A stretch of DNA of 64,000 bases from Bryopsis sp. KO-2023. Its lineage: Eukaryota; Chlorophyta; Ulvophyceae; Bryopsidales; Bryopsidaceae. Location of the stretch: positions 4,340,001-4,404,000 of the forward strand of contig BSYQ01000003.1 of assembly GCA_030272585.1 (NCBI GenBank). The letters are read 5' to 3'. The position numbers were made by a program, and so were the translations under genes. Of this stretch, positions 23,743 to 36,811 are shown in pieces (positions within the stretch are counted from its first letter, which is position 1; every line of letters starts with the position of its first letter). Under the pieces are notes generated by a model that saw only the letters and a list, made by a program, of their open reading frames with translations, searched no databases and was not told the origin of the DNA.

Positions 23743-26399
23743 TCACTCTGTCCCCACAGTCATGCCAGTGAAGGTGGGCAGCAACCGCTCCAAGTCAGAC
23801 ACCGACCCGTCCAAACCCTGCAAAACAACTCGAGCCCAGAAATTGATGCCAACAGTAGATGGATGGAATTCATGCCCCAACAAAATCCCCAAATCATATG
23901 AAAGCATCAAGCCCTGCTAGCAGGTGATTTATCTAGCACCACCATAAACAGATATTCTCAGCAGCATTCAATTCATTCTGCATCTCAACCCGTCACATAC
24001 CTGCTTGAGGAGGTCCTTCGCAGCCAAGCCCAATCCCTCTTCGAATTCTTCTCTAGTAACCATGGTCGCTTTCACGGGGGCCAAGCCGGGGGGGCTGGCC
24101 TCCAGCGCCCGAGGAATTCCCCCTGACGTCGTCTGAGCGCTCAGGCCATCGTTGTAGCCTTGGGCAGTGGGGCTCTCGCTCAACGATTTCAACACCTTTG
24201 GTCCGAGGATTATGTAATCACACCCCGCCACGGAGATCGCATCTGCATCATCATTTTCCATCAACATATGAAACACGTCTCTGCATGCTCAGATGCCCAT
24301 CCACAGGGTTTGCATTGGCGAATACAAGTGATGCACAAATTGTAACCAAATTATCAATTACCAAGACGAATCAGGTCGGGATGTTTAGTCGAAAACGCAC
24401 CTTCTTTTGTCCTGACCCCTGATACCATCACCAGAGTGTTGGGATGATGAGCCTTGCAGTATGCATACACACTGGCCGCCAGTTGCTGGCCTGGATGCAC
24501 ACCAGAAGCACATCCAGAATCCTCTCGTGGCCCCTGCAAAAATTAGTTCGCACCCATCGTCGCTTCCTTCATTTCCGTCAAAACAACTCCACCGGATGGT
24601 CGAAAACTCCATGCAGACCCCTCCTTTGAGTTGTCACCCTCCAATTTCACGCTTGACTGGAAGACATACATGCACTTGCAGAAGATTGCTCACCTTAGGG
24701 TCTCTGATGACTCCGGGGTGGCTGTTGTACCATTGCTTGACACGGCCCATGTTGGTTTGAATGACGCTGACACCTGCTTGGGCGGCCGCTATCCCCTGAA
24801 TCAAACTAAACCAAAAAGGCTCTGTCACGGACCTCTCCGTAGCAAAATTATGGACCTTTCCATTTCAAAATGGTAAGTTATGCTTCGTTTCCTATTTTCT
24901 TGTCTTTATTCCATGCTTGATATCAGCAACATTTCCAGTGTTATTATTTTTCAACAGAAATTGAGGGGCGACCCTGTCACCTTTTTTTCCCCTCACAAAG
25001 AACTTCGCAAGTTTTTATACATAACACACACCTGCGTCTGTTAAAAAACAGGCGGGGGCTAAACATCAACTCACCTGTACACCAGAAATACAACTGTATT
25101 GATACCCTCTTTTTCCAGTTGCTTGGCAGCTTGGATACCCTGTTCGAAACCACACCCAGACACCACCAAAATATCAACAGGCAAACAAATAAAACAAAAC
25201 TACAAAGGAGCTCGATCAGCGAATGCAATGGCATTGTGACATTATTCCCTCCATTCAACAATTGTGACATCAAGAGAAAATGTTCATTTCCCCCCCTTCC
25301 CGATGCAGATTTTGGTGGGGGGGGGGGTTCATATGACAAATTCGTTTTGCTGTTGGAAGGAGGAGGGGCTGTGATGTCAGAATTTTATTTTATTTTGTTT
25401 TATTTTGTCACGTACCTCCCAAGTTGCAGGGAGTTGGATGATGGTTTTTTCGCTCGGGACTGCCATTTCTTTATACATCGCCACCAGGGTGCGAGCATTC
25501 TCAACCATTGCATCTGAAAAATAAAATTAACAAGAAAACAGTTGGAACTACTTTTCTCTTCTTCATGATCGGCCACCACCATCCCCCATTACACAAAACA
25601 GTGGTAGTTATACAGCGAAATCCATTTTCCTTTTTTTCTTGCGGGATCACCAATGGGTTTCAATGCTTATTTTCATAAAAGAAATGGCAGTTTTGCACGA
25701 AGACCAACATTTCCATTCATGGTTGATGCGTTTAAAAGCGTCCAACGTTCCAGGTGATTCTCTGCGAGCTACCTGTGTCACGAGCCAGTCGGGGATCGAC
25801 CTCCGTCGCCACGCGCCCCTCCACTTTCTCGGCAAACAGAGCCCCCACGTTCGCCAGAGCTTTGCTCAGTTGACGCTCGGGATCTTTGTCAAACGTCTTC
25901 GCGTTTTCCACAGCGTTCTACGCCACAAAATCAAAACGATGAGATCCCACGAACCGATTGTCCGACCTCGAGTCCAAAGACGTCGTCCAGGATCCCCACC
26001 CCGTTCAACGTTTCGTCCCCTCCAAAAGATCCGCTCGAATTTGGGACTTCGCATAGCACACGGCGTCAAACTGCCCACCTTGTATTGACGCATGCCAGAC
26101 GGGCTGCTCAAAATTCCTGCGAGGACGTTCGGGGTGACTGTCGCGGCTTTGGGCGTTCCCACAGGAGACGTCTCCTCCAAGATCAGAGTATCTGGCACGA
26201 CGATGCTCAGCTCCTCGAGCGACTCGAGCTCGGTTGCGGAAGGCTGCATGGACGGAGGCTTCGCCGCTGTCGCAACGACTCTCGACCGAGCGCATCGTCC
26301 CGATCTCCGCGAAACGCTGGCGACACTCTTCGACACCTGCCGTCCCGTGAGCGGCGTTTTGCTCAGTGCAACTCGTCGACACATTCCCGTGACATCCAT
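23743..26399 (-). CDS. Plastid transaldolase homologue (GSM2-like) lacking the usual Schiff-base lysine
   Basis: Eight exons (26079-26399, 25773-25917, 25416-25513, 25075-25139, 24694-24805, 24401-24533, 24001-24242, 23743-23817) join in frame to 396 residues. The N-terminal 50 residues (many Ser, Arg, Val, no acids) suggest a plastid transit peptide. The body matches transaldolase: IVVPDTLIL with the Asp, AATVTPNVLAGIL, GRVATEVDPRLA with the catalytic Glu, LPATWEGIQAAKQLEKEGIN, IAAAQAGVSVIQTNMGRVKQ, VAGCDYIILGPKVLKSL. It is closest in my memory to the plant plastid GSM2 group. Classical transaldolases have Lys five residues before the Trp of the TWEG segment (IK-L-x-x-TW); here it is Gln (IIQLPATW). 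Either the enzyme is inactive or it works differently. The last exon was chosen over read-through because a strong donor (gtatgt) follows KDLLKQ. Confidence 0.85.
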
Positions 26400-26741
26400 C
26401 GCGAGCGTTCACAGTCGTGATAAAAAAACTCGAGGGGGATATCGCACGCGCGTGTGGAAAATGCTCCCTCCACAATATTCTGTATGGTTTTTTTTCGTGT
26501 CAGTTTGAGTTGGCTTTCCACGCACTCCCACCTCTGCGCTGTCGCTGTGTGACCTGCAAACAAACCCAAAAGAAATTACGTAAACCGAAATAAGCACCCG
26601 TTTTTCCCCCGTTACGATCGTCAGCTTCCTGTGTACACGTATCTCGATACTCGCTGCTCCCCCTTCGTTCGTTTCTTTGCTCTGCTTTCATAGGGGTATT
26701 AAAAGAAGCGAAGTGCGTGCTTGGGAAAATAGGAATCGAAG
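26400..26741. promoter_or_regulatory. Divergent promoter region
   Basis: About 340 bp between the start codons of the transaldolase homologue (-) and SEC22 (+). GC-richer than flanking introns. No specific element identified. Confidence 0.45.
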
Positions 26742-28379
26742 ATGGTGCGGTTGACGATGATATCCCGTGTGACTGACGCCTTGCCTTTGGCGGAAGGATT
26801 GGATAACGATAAAGAACTGGAGTTCGAGCAGTACAAGCAACAAGCAAAGGTGCAACCCTGTTTGGACTGAATAAGGATTAACTGATGCCAAAATTTGGGG
26901 GTTGTGTGGGTTGTATTGAAAAAGAGAAAAACTGGTGGACCAAAAACAGATGTACATAAAATTTGATCAAGGGGAAAAATAAAACATGAAAAAAAAAAAA
27001 AGGAAAGGGTAGATTTCCACCTGATGTCCTTCATACCGTGTTCGATGCTTGATGGCTTCCCTCCGTGGGAAAATTTCGATGGATAATTTTTGATGAATTT
27101 TTTTTCCCCTTCGTTATTTGTTGCTTTTTATGGAACCTGTGCCTAATTCGTTCCCGTGCCCATCAGAAACTCATGAAAAAAATGTCGCAAGAAAGGCAGC
27201 AGTCTGCGAGGATGTCCATCAACAGCGGAAGATGTTCTTTCCACGTGTTGATAGAGGGAGTGGTGTGTTATCTGACGCTCTCCGATAAAAACTACCCGAA
27301 AAAATTGGCATTCCAATATCTGGAGGAGCTACAGAGCGAATTCGGTCGATTGTACGGACATCAGATCGAAACCGTCGCGCGCCCCTACGCTTTCATCAAA
27401 TTTGGTGAGAAAATTAATGAGAAAAGAACTACAAAATGAAGTGAATGTCCTGATGCCATTTTGATATTTGCCGTGTGAAAACGCTAACCCCAAGAATATA
27501 TAAAATGTTGCAAGAACAAGGTTTGCATTAATTTTTATTTTTTGTAACATTATATTTATATGTGCAGCTGATCACTTTTCCCTGTCCCCCTTGTTTTTGT
27601 CAGACACTTTTATTCAAAAAACTCGGAGGCTCTATTTGGACACCAGGACGCAACGGAATATGGCGAAACTCAATGATGAAATTTCCGAAGTGCACCAGAT
27701 CATGACTAAGAGCATTCAGGAGATGCTTGGCCAGGGAGAACGATTGGACCGTGAGTTGCACATCCAAACGAACACAGCACTCGCATGTGTTTTCTTTCGA
27801 AATCACAGAGTTTGCACATGAAAAGACGAAAAATAGTGATTTCGATGGTGTTGGAACGATGAGCGATTTTTTTTTTTTCGCTTTGCTTCTTTTTTTATTT
27901 TGTTTATTTATGGTGCAGATATGTCGAAATTGTCGAGCACGTTGGCACAAGAATCCAAAGGTTATGCGAAAAAATCAGATGCCCTGCTACGACAGGTGTG
28001 TGGGTTTTAAAAAAATATTGCTGTGCAACATTTAATGAATGTGGTGGGTGCATCCTAGAACAGGAACAGGGAAAAGGTGTAAAATAGCATATGATGGATT
28101 TAATCGCTGAAAAAATGTGTTCCTATTCGTAATGTATTTTCTGTTTTCTGACATCGTTTTATGTCCAATACTCCATTGCATTCCGTGAGGATTTTTTCGT
28201 TTTTTCGTTTTCTTTTATCAAAGGGTGTAGTTTTCCTTTTGTGTTGAACTAGAAAATGCATGAAAGCTGAAACGAGTGTGACTGACTGTTCTCAGGCATT
28301 CATCAGAAAATACATGCCGATCGCCGTGGTCGTGCTGGTGGTGGTGGTGCTCTTTTATTTCCGAAAAATGCTGATGTGA
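26742..28379 (+). CDS. SEC22: SEC22-type longin SNARE
   Basis: Five exons (26742-26849, 27167-27404, 27604-27750, 27919-27995, 28296-28379) give 217 residues, the normal length. SEC22 is the ER-Golgi SNARE used in COPII/COPI transport. The longin domain begins VRLTMISRVTDALPLAEGL and includes GVVCYLTLSDKNYPKKLAFQ and RPYAFIKFDTFIQKTRRLY. The SNARE motif follows (ISEVHQIMTKSIQEMLGQGE, then RLDHMSKLSSTLAQESKGYA), and a C-terminal tail anchor of about 18 hydrophobic residues ends the protein (MPIAVVVLVVVVLFYF). The GQGERLD segment resembles the plant form (GVGEKLD) more than the animal or yeast form with a central Arg. The identification is firm. Confidence 0.96.
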
Positions 28380-29359
28380 GTCAGACATCGGGGTTTGTTA
28401 GTGCATCTGAAGGAAAAGAAAAGAACAGCTGCGTATCGTTTTTTCCTTGCGAGTTTTTGGTTGTTTTTTTTTTCCTTTTTCTACGTGCCGTAGCAGTTTG
28501 GTCTGTCATCACAGACCACTCAAGGTTTCAAACAGATTAATACAGGTTCTTTTTTGGGGGGGAGGGGGGACACAAGGAAAAAAAATGAAAAAAGGGGATC
28601 CCAAAAAAACGAAAAAGGTGCAAAAAAAAGGGGAAAATAAGTGGTGGGCACTGACAAAAATGTGTCAAGGGTGGTAGCGAGGATTTCAAATTTGAAAATG
28701 GAGACTGCAGAGATCGACAGCTTTGCTTTTGTTGGCCATAGAATGTAGAAAATCTGCCGACTCATTCCAGACACTCTGCACAGTTTTGTGGTGTCACTCA
28801 GATGTTGACTTTCAACTGTTGATCATCCATCCCACCAAGAATATGAGCCATGTGTGGACTGCATCTATTTTTAGGTCACTTTGTTGCTCAGTTTCAGGTA
28901 TGTTTTTTTTGGCAATGATCTGTTTGTGCCAGTCAGTCCCACCACTGTCCATGAAATCAATTCCAGAAGAATCGTTTTCCTTTTTCGAAGCAAGACGCAT
29001 ACATGGATATCTTGAAAAGATCCACGTAAGTGCAGTTCATTCGAAAAAGAGTTGAGGGGGAGCATGGCAATACATTTTGATTCCATATGGAATGCATGGC
29101 ACACTTTAAAGCGGAAAAAAAAAAGCCCAGTCCTTTTTCCTCCCCACCCAACTCCCATCGGACTACACAACCCACCTATTAATATCTAAAGATGCCCAGC
29201 AACCTTACCGTTAATGGACAGCCAGGGGAAAAGAAAAAAACACTTGAAATTTCCGGGGCACAAAGTGTGCATCCAGAAAGAGAGAAGAAGAAAACAAGAA
29301 ACGAGGTGTGGATGTTCATGGATAAAATATACATGTGAATCCCCCTGATGGAGCTGGGA
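28380..29359. other. Convergent intergenic gap
   Basis: About 980 bp between the 3' ends of SEC22 (+) and the Rxt3/HDC1 gene (-). Contains a T-run followed by a G-rich run near 28550-28570 and A/G-rich tracts. No gene recognised. Confidence 0.5.
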
Positions 29360-32300
29360 TCAGCTGGAACTCTGAGAATCGCCTTTGCTTTGCCCTCGTT
29401 GCATGAAATGGATCCTCAAAATCGCATAAGTCTTTCCCAGCACTTCGACGGATGCAGGTCCCCACTGCAACGTGAAAAAGCACCTCACTCTGGAATCCTC
29501 GGACGATTTTGACATTCTCAGTGAAAAATTCGAGAAGTTATGCCGGTTTCTGGCAGAGAGGATAAAAGAAAGAACAGCAGACAGTATCTTGTGTCGGAAT
29601 AAAAAAGGGTGGAAAAAAAAAGGTGCCAAAGCTATATCCGAACCTTGATGTCTTGCCACTTCAACCCGGCATGCATGGTTATGACAGCATCCAACGGCAG
29701 GGGAGCCCCCATCTCTTTCATAGCAGATTGGGAAAGAGGACGCCGACACTTGGACCATCTGTAGGAATCCTGGAGTCCACACAAAATTTTTTGAGAACTC
29801 AGCCCACCGCACATGAGCAAACGGATAGCTTACAATCCCCTTCTCGACCACTCAAATCAGATCATACTTTTCCTGAAATAATCATACTCCTAGGAAACCA
29901 ACAACATAAAACGAGCACTGGCAGGCTGGGATTCCTTCTTCTTTCCGTTTCTATCGGTTTGCTCGGGTCCTTCCATCCATCCATTCATTCCTTCCTTCTG
30001 TTTGCTATTTTTTTGATTGGAAAAAAAACTATTTTAGCCTACCCACCATTTTTTCTGTATCTCCTGCTTGTCCATTTGTATCCTCTTCTGTCCACGAAAG
30101 CTCAAAGCGTTCCCTTGATTGAGGAAAACAAAACCCAGAAATTCACAATCAAAATTTTGTGTATAGGAAGGGAAGGGGGAAATGACTCATTTTAAAAATG
30201 CATTCCAATACTACAATCGATTCATGAACCCTTGTTGACTACTGCCCAATTTGAAATTAAAAGAGTTTGCAACCTATTCCCTTGGAGAAATTCTTTTCTT
30301 CCTACCCCACCCAACACACCACACATATCTTTCGTTCAATCGCACCTCGCCGTTTCCAAATATAAAACTTCCGAATGTAATCGGGCAGATGTCCATTGCC
30401 ACTGCTTGAGGCCTCGATCAGCAATCGTGTGCATGAAGTACTTCCGCCAAGGCTCATTGCACAGATTGAACATGAATGCAACCTCAGGAACATATCTACA
30501 TGCAGGGCAAAAAACACACACACACACATGCATAAAGGTTTGTTTTGTGAAAAGTGGCTCTTGACTGCACCGACTTGTCTTGCAAGAAAATCAGCGCCCG
30601 GCTTTTTGCCTCCTTGAATGCTTGGTTTAGAGTTTAAAAAAATTGCTGTGCCCACAGAAAACAGATGCATTCATATGTGGTCAGTGTTTGTTGGGTTTTT
30701 ATTTTTGTGTGTGGCTGTGCCCAACATAAATCAATGATCGCCAGAATCATGCATCCTGCTTCCTCTGATGTGTTGTTATGAAAGCATTGTCAAGGAAAGA
30801 GGAAGTCGGAGCGGTACCTTTGCCGCCTTTCGGCGCTTGCGGTGGTGCTACGAGTGTTCATGACTCTATCGAAGGAAGCTGGTGCAAAAGTGGGCTGAAA
30901 TCGAATGCGATTCGGATTGGCGGTCAGTTGCACTTTGCCGTTGTCTTCTTTTACGAGGCAGCAGCTCTCCACCTACTCCCCCCCAAAAAAAAGACAGACA
31001 TGAAAACAAAACCCTCCAAACAAAAAAAACAAAAAAAACGCGCCACCACCTCACGAGACAATCTGAAACAAACCACTCGATCGGTAAAAATGTGGCATTC
31101 ATGATATTTTACCCCTCCGATTCTGATTCTGTTTTTCAACCACCCCTCTCTGTCTCAAGACAATAAATATGGATACTGGAAAAACATGGATATTGTTTTT
31201 TTACTGTAAAAGTTGCGTGGATGTTTGACTTCTCACCGAAAAAGATCCTTCGCATCCCGACGAACATGCCCAAGGTCTGGAGCAAAGCCTGTTTCGTGTG
31301 GCGGATGGATAGTAGGTTTGCCCGGGTTGGAACGTCAAAACGCATTGCACTTCCACCACTATTTCGGGAGGTCGTTCCGATAAATTCCGATAAAAACCTT
31401 GGTGAATTAGTACTGGCACGACATCTGAATCGTAGGTGTAAGTTCTATCCCCCCAAAGTTGCCTCGACTTTACCTGGTGGGAAAAAAAAAAAAAAGTGAA
31501 CCGGCTAGGAAGACATTCTGCAAGAAAATGCTCAAATGTATATTCTCAGGCAAAAATAATTGTACCTTGCAAAATGCGTAGATTTTTGTGTTTCAACGCG
31601 ATAAATTTCTGTGGCCCAAGCAAGCAAGCAGGAAATTTGAGAAATAAATTGATTGAAGAAACGTATATGTGTGTATGAAACCTAAAGCCACATATCGACA
31701 CATCAAAAATACTAATAATAATAATGCTCACCATAGGCTGCGTGTTGGTCATATACTTCGGCGAAATTTTAATTTTCACTCCACTTTTTCCTTCCTTCAT
31801 CATTTCTGCGAGTTTCTCGGCCACATGCCCCTCGTCGTAATTCAGAATCACTTCGTCCTTATCGACTGAAAACAAAAAACAAAAACACCACTCAACGTTG
31901 CCAAACATCATCTCTCTAGCTTACCTATTTTTTTTTTCTGGAATGTTTTTTTTAGATGCAGAACCTCCGTGACCCAGCACAGGGAAATATACAAAAAAAA
32001 AAGGGGTCGAAAAGTCAGAAACCTTGCATCGATTGACACAATATTTTTTTTAACATCGATTGAATCACCTTGCATTTCATCCTCAACCGCATCGACCTTC
32101 CTCGCATCCTCTTCCTCTGTTTTCTGTCAGACCAGGCCAAAAAATAAATTAAAAAATCGTAAGAAAACAAATACGAAAACATTGGCCCCCCGTCTTGCAT
32201 GTCACTCGTTGTTTTTTTTTTGCCCACACCTCCCTTTCCCAAAATAGCAAAAAATGTTATTTGTTTACAAAAAAAAGAATGTTGCAGCAGACACAAAAAA

Positions 32301-32709
32301 ACTGACAGTAACTCTCGCTCCAAAAAGTTGAAACAGGAAAAAACAAGAAGCACCAAACGAGCTGCAGGACTTTCAGTCAGAAAAATACCACCAAGCTTTC
32401 CTCAACCCTTGATTCAATCAAAGCAGTCCCACCCCACCCTCAAAAATAAAAATAGAAACAAGAATCAAGAAGTGAATAGAGCACTGAGGTACATCTTGAC
32501 GACTTTCCAGCACCCAAGTGAATCCTAACGTCACATAAATCGCTTTTTTTTGTGGTTTTTGTTTTTTCTTGTGCTACCTTAACTGACGCCACAGCAGCTC
32601 CGCCACCCGCATCTCCGTTTTGCTCGGGTTTTATCCCGAGATTCGAGCCGGCGGTCTGCCCCTGGCCTTCGCTTTCCACTTGCACGTCGCTCCAGAGACG
32701 CTTCGACAT
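29360..32709 (-). CDS. HDC1: Rxt3/HDC1-type histone deacetylase complex subunit
   Basis: Eight exons (32578-32709, 32069-32123, 31732-31865, 31237-31473, 30818-30972, 30346-30495, 29644-29758, 29360-29464) give 360 residues. Exon 4 begins the Rxt3 domain: RQLWGDRTYTYDSDVVPVLI, then QGFYRNLSERPPEIVVEVQC and TYYPSATRNRLCSRPW, the segment found in fungal Rxt3 (Rpd3L complex) and plant HDC1. Downstream, FNLCNEPWRKYFMHTIADRG, LKQWQWTSARL and EVLYLETAR match my memory of the HDC1 C-terminal region. The role is scaffolding of RPD3-type deacetylases on chromatin. The protein is much shorter than plant HDC1 (around 900 residues) because the long N-terminal region is reduced to an acidic, Gly-rich leader. 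The T8G7 tract just before exon 5 sits at its 3' splice site. Confidence 0.8.
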
Positions 32710-33599
32710 GTCGAGATATGAGAGCCAACCAGGCAAGCAACGACAGGAAAACGCACGCTTCGGATTGCTAGGGGGGATTTCTTACGAAGGGTTGCATGAC
32801 AGACAACGAACGTATCTCACCACGTGGGATGTCGTGTAGATGCAAATCTGATGCATCAACGGGATCACCCGTAGAAGCTCATGGAAGCTTCTACCTCCTT
32901 GTGCGATCATGTTGGTCCATGATTGTGAATGGATGCAAAAAGTGAAAGGTAACACCTCACATTACCCAATCATATCCCTAATCCTGTAGCACCAGTACCG
33001 CCAGGAATAAAAACCACCAAAAAGCTTCCTGTCTTGATCACAGCCACCCTCACCATGTGTTAGGTCCACATTGCTTTCAACAAAGTCCACCTTTCAGGAG
33101 GTGGTGAAAACCAACACTTGGGACTTTTGTGCTGAGACCTGTGGATGGTGCACTATGATTTCATATGGGAAATGATATGGGTTGCAATCCCTGGTCCTGT
33201 GATCATTTTGAAAGGTGATATGTTGTGTCCTTTGTGCTAATCGTAACACAAACTATCTTCACGCAGTGCTGGATTCCAGCATCAGCTGTGAAAGTGAAGG
33301 GGGATACATGTCCAGACATCCTGAGGTCACAAACAGTCGTTTGTGCATGATCAATGTTGAAAACTAACACTAGTGGCTCTACAATCTGCTATCTTTTGTA
33401 ACTCTGTGAAACTGCCGTATGCCTTCTCCCCACAAGCACCTCAAACCATGACAACAAAACCGACAAGGAAAAAAACGGGGGGGGAACGAAAACAAACACA
33501 AACCAGCACGCTCAAAACCCCCTCTAAGCTTTTCAACAAAAAACAAAAGAACTCATAGGAATCCAATGCTTTTTTCTGGTTTTTTCTTTGGTGTTGAGA
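32710..33599. other. Intergenic gap between Rxt3/HDC1 and SmD3 genes
   Basis: About 890 bp. Contains a 9-bp-arm hairpin at 32871-32894 and otherwise unremarkable sequence; no coding exon or snRNA core recognised. Confidence 0.5.
32871..32894. repeat. Perfect short inverted repeat (9-bp arms)
   Basis: GTAGAAGCT, a 6-nt loop, then AGCTTCTAC. It lies about 160 bp upstream of the Rxt3/HDC1 start codon. Confidence 0.65.
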
Positions 33600-34850
33600 C
33601 TATCTTCTCCTCTCTTGAGTGGCTGAAGCTTTCGCTTTTGCCCTGGCAGCTGCTGCTCGACCTCGACCTCCGACTCCCATAGCAATGTTTTTGTGCTGCA
33701 AAATTTGAAGAAGACACAAACTGAACGTTCCGCATTGTGCAACCCCCCCATTCCAGAATATATACATATGTAAATATGTATTTTTTTATTTTTTTTGTTG
33801 AAATATTCATATATATATTCACTCCTGTCAACCAGGCAGCGAATAGCTCCGACTGAACATAAAGCCCATGGGAATTTGTAAAAGAAACCAACCAAAACAA
33901 AAACTTGAAACAACATTTCGAGGAACCAAAATGTCGGCAGAAACAAGGATGAATTTTGAATCATGAGGGAGGGAGTAGTAGTCCTGCCAACCTTGTTTTT
34001 GGGGTCTATTCTCTTGAACATGGGTGCATTCTTCAGCATATCCGGAACTATAATGAATCGAATCCGACTGCCTCTGATGAAGATATGCTCCAAACGGCTT
34101 GTTCGCCCATCCTAAACACGATAAGCAAAAGCAAAAGAACATATTCAAAGAAAGCAATCAAGATATCTGAAAAACCAAATTAAATAATTAATCAAATTGC
34201 AGGTGGATCATCAACTGTAGCCGGAGTGGTTTTGGATTTCTTTTCTTGGGAAAGGACCAGTCACAACAATAGCTCATTTGGGTGCTTTCGAATCAATTAT
34301 GAATTCAGAAATATCCATTGAGAATCAATCAATAAAAACTGAGTTTTTTGGAGAGATTTGGAGCAAGGATCGGTACCCTCGCAGTGGCTGTAACATCCTT
34401 GAGCTGCACATTCCAGTTGTCCTCAGCATCATGGAGTTCTCCGCGATAGTACTCCCCGGTTTTCAGCTCCACCTTCAACAAAAATAAAAGAGAAAAAAGT
34501 GGGTTCATAGCATCCCTGCTTTGGTGAATGAATTTGCTTTGCCAGAAAATTAGAGAGAGAAAAAAAAAGGCCAGGTAGGAAAGAACTCATTGTTCAGCAA
34601 CTCCCTCCCTGAGTATCTGTTCTAGATTGCACAAGAAATCTTTTCAACCAACTCAAGGGGCCAAGGCACCAACAAAGCCAATTGTTTTTTCCAGAGGGGA
34701 AAAAACCACGTGCGATCTACAGCTGAAGGTTTGGGGGGGCCCTGGTTGTTGTCAATGGGGAAAGAAGAATCTTACGCCTACCGTAACTGTGTGCCCCTCC
34801 GACTCGTGCAGCAGTTTCACGGGAATCCCAATGCCTTTCGCGGAAGTCAT
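33600..34850 (-). CDS. SNRPD3: Spliceosomal core protein SmD3
   Basis: Four exons (34782-34850, 34377-34472, 33992-34111, 33600-33695) encode 126 residues, the same length as human SmD3. Sm motif 1 is present as [39 protein letters not shown] and [13 protein letters not shown]; Sm motif 2 is [18 protein letters not shown] followed by KNAPMFKRI. The C-terminus is Gly/Arg/Ala/Lys-rich and short. It is one of seven Sm proteins that form the ring on U1, U2, U4 and U5 snRNAs in the nucleus. Divergent from the small plastid-type gene with 259 bp between start codons. Confidence 0.96.
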
Positions 34851-35109
34851 CTTAAAAAACCAGCCACAAAGAGAACGACCAAGCCAACCTTCACCACCAC
34901 CGGCTCCCCTAAACACCTTTCCTTTTCCCAAGAAACTGGATGTACGACTCGTGCGCTTGGATTCTGTTCAAAAACACTCATTTGAGAAAAATGATTTCGT
35001 TTGTATAAAAAGACAAAAATTGGGACGAAATACAGGCCGGCGGTGAGCATTCTGTCAGTCTCGTACCTGTTAGCTCTATTTTCCTCTCATAGATACGAAC
35101 CTTCCCAGG

Positions 35110-36811
35110 ATGAGGGCGCTGTCCACTTCGACTGGAGCTCTGACCGGTTCTGCGCCAAGAGAGGTTCGCCACTTCACCCAAGTATCGAAACCTGTTCGAC
35201 GAGCGGCCAACGTGAGGAGATGTCGAGCCGAAGAAGGTGATTGCAGTTTTCAACGAATCTACCACACACGCGATCCTACCGACGACTCCGCACGGTTTCG
35301 GCTATGGATTTCCGGGGTGGATCTTTTAAAGGGCCTAGTTTTGTTTTTTCTGTGGGGTGTCGACGGCGTGGGGGCTGTTCCTGACTGCGTATGTCTGGAT
35401 GCAGAGAAGCGATTCGACGAGGGAGCGGCTCAGGTTCGACGGTTGATCAACCGCGACAGCTCGTCTTTTAATTCTCTACTGAAAAGCGAGTTTGCTGAGG
35501 ACACTGAAGAAACTGACGTCAAGACGTCGGAACCTCCAGCTGAGTCAGGGTCGTCAGGTGAGAACACGTGCATGCAGTGGAACAGTTGATCTAATTGTCT
35601 GACTCCAGGCTCTATTGTAGAAAAAATCAATAAATCAATCAACATCACATGTTGGCTGAGGAGCCACAATTTTTTTTGGTTGAAAAAATACTCATTCACT
35701 TTGTCAAAGATTCGGCAATTCGAGCTGGTCTTTCTCGAAAAGAAAATGAAGTCTCGAAGATTTCATATGTTTATTGTTGATTGTTTTACTTTTTTTTCTT
35801 TTTTTTCTCCCTTGCTCCCCACGAAAAATAATAAATAAATACAAAGAAATAAGTAAATAGTAGAATATCAGAATCATATCTTAATTAGTAATTATTAATT
35901 AGTTTAGAGGGTGCAGTAATAGATGGGAAGAAAGTGGCTCATCAACTGTTAGGCAGTTGATTCACGTTTACACAGTGCACATGCTATAGAAAGCGTTCAT
36001 GAAGAGTGGAAGAGAGCACTTTGTTTGATTCTGTGTTGATGTGTTGTATTTGGGCAGATGCCAAGGCCACTCCCCCCAGTGCGTTCTCTGGCTCCACTCC
36101 CTCGAATCCTTTCGGAGCGAGTCAGTCAGTGAGCGGACCTTTCGCAAGTTCCTCCTCCATGAAACCTTTCAATGAGCCCGCTGGATTGTCACCAAATATG
36201 GCACCGGATCCCTCCATCTCCGAGGAGGAGCCGTGGGGTCTCTTCAAAAACATCACTGTAACCCAAGTGGTGAGTTGCTTTCATTTTCCACGAATAGAAA
36301 AGGATGCAAGGACTTTGAATTGGTATCTTTTTGAAATCTGTGGGGCAATGAAGAGTTTCAATGAAAGTTTCCAAAATGAAACGATAAAACGATGAAAAAA
36401 TAAATAAAAATGAAACTATGTGTCAGAGCATCAAAACATTGTTAGTTTTACAGGTGTAGTTTGCATCCGTTCTTGGGGTAGTTTTTTTCTTCGCTAGTTT
36501 TACAGGTGTGGCTTGCATCCTTTTTTTGGCTAGTTTTTCTTTTGGCTAGTTTTATTTGTGTGGTTTCCAGCCTTTTTTGGGGGGTAGGGTTTTGGTTGTT
36601 TTTTTTCTACCTGTGTCAGTTTCAAAAGGAAGTGTGATTGCGGTTTTCTTACTGGGCATAGACCAAGTTGCTTGGGGGGGTGTCTGATCAAAACTCTTGT
36701 TTTGATTTGTAATTGCAGGTGTTGGTTTGTAGTTTTACCCTGATCATTTCTCTCATGTTCGCCACCTTCTCGGTGGTTTTCAACGCTGGAGGAGTTCATT
36801 TCAACGAATGA
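35110..36811 (+). CDS. Small plastid-type single-pass membrane protein, function unknown
   Basis: Four exons (35110-35236, 35405-35557, 36058-36269, 36719-36811) give 194 residues. The first 40 residues are basic and Ser/Thr-rich with no acids until RCRAEE, a plausible plastid transit peptide. The middle is acidic, then Ser/Pro/Gly-rich (SGSTPSNPFGASQSVSGPF). A hydrophobic segment of about 25 residues near the C-terminus (VVLVCSFTLIISLMFATFSV) is a probable membrane anchor, preceded by EEPWGLFKNITVTQ. No family recognised. Thylakoid or envelope location is inference from the layout. Confidence 0.72.
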
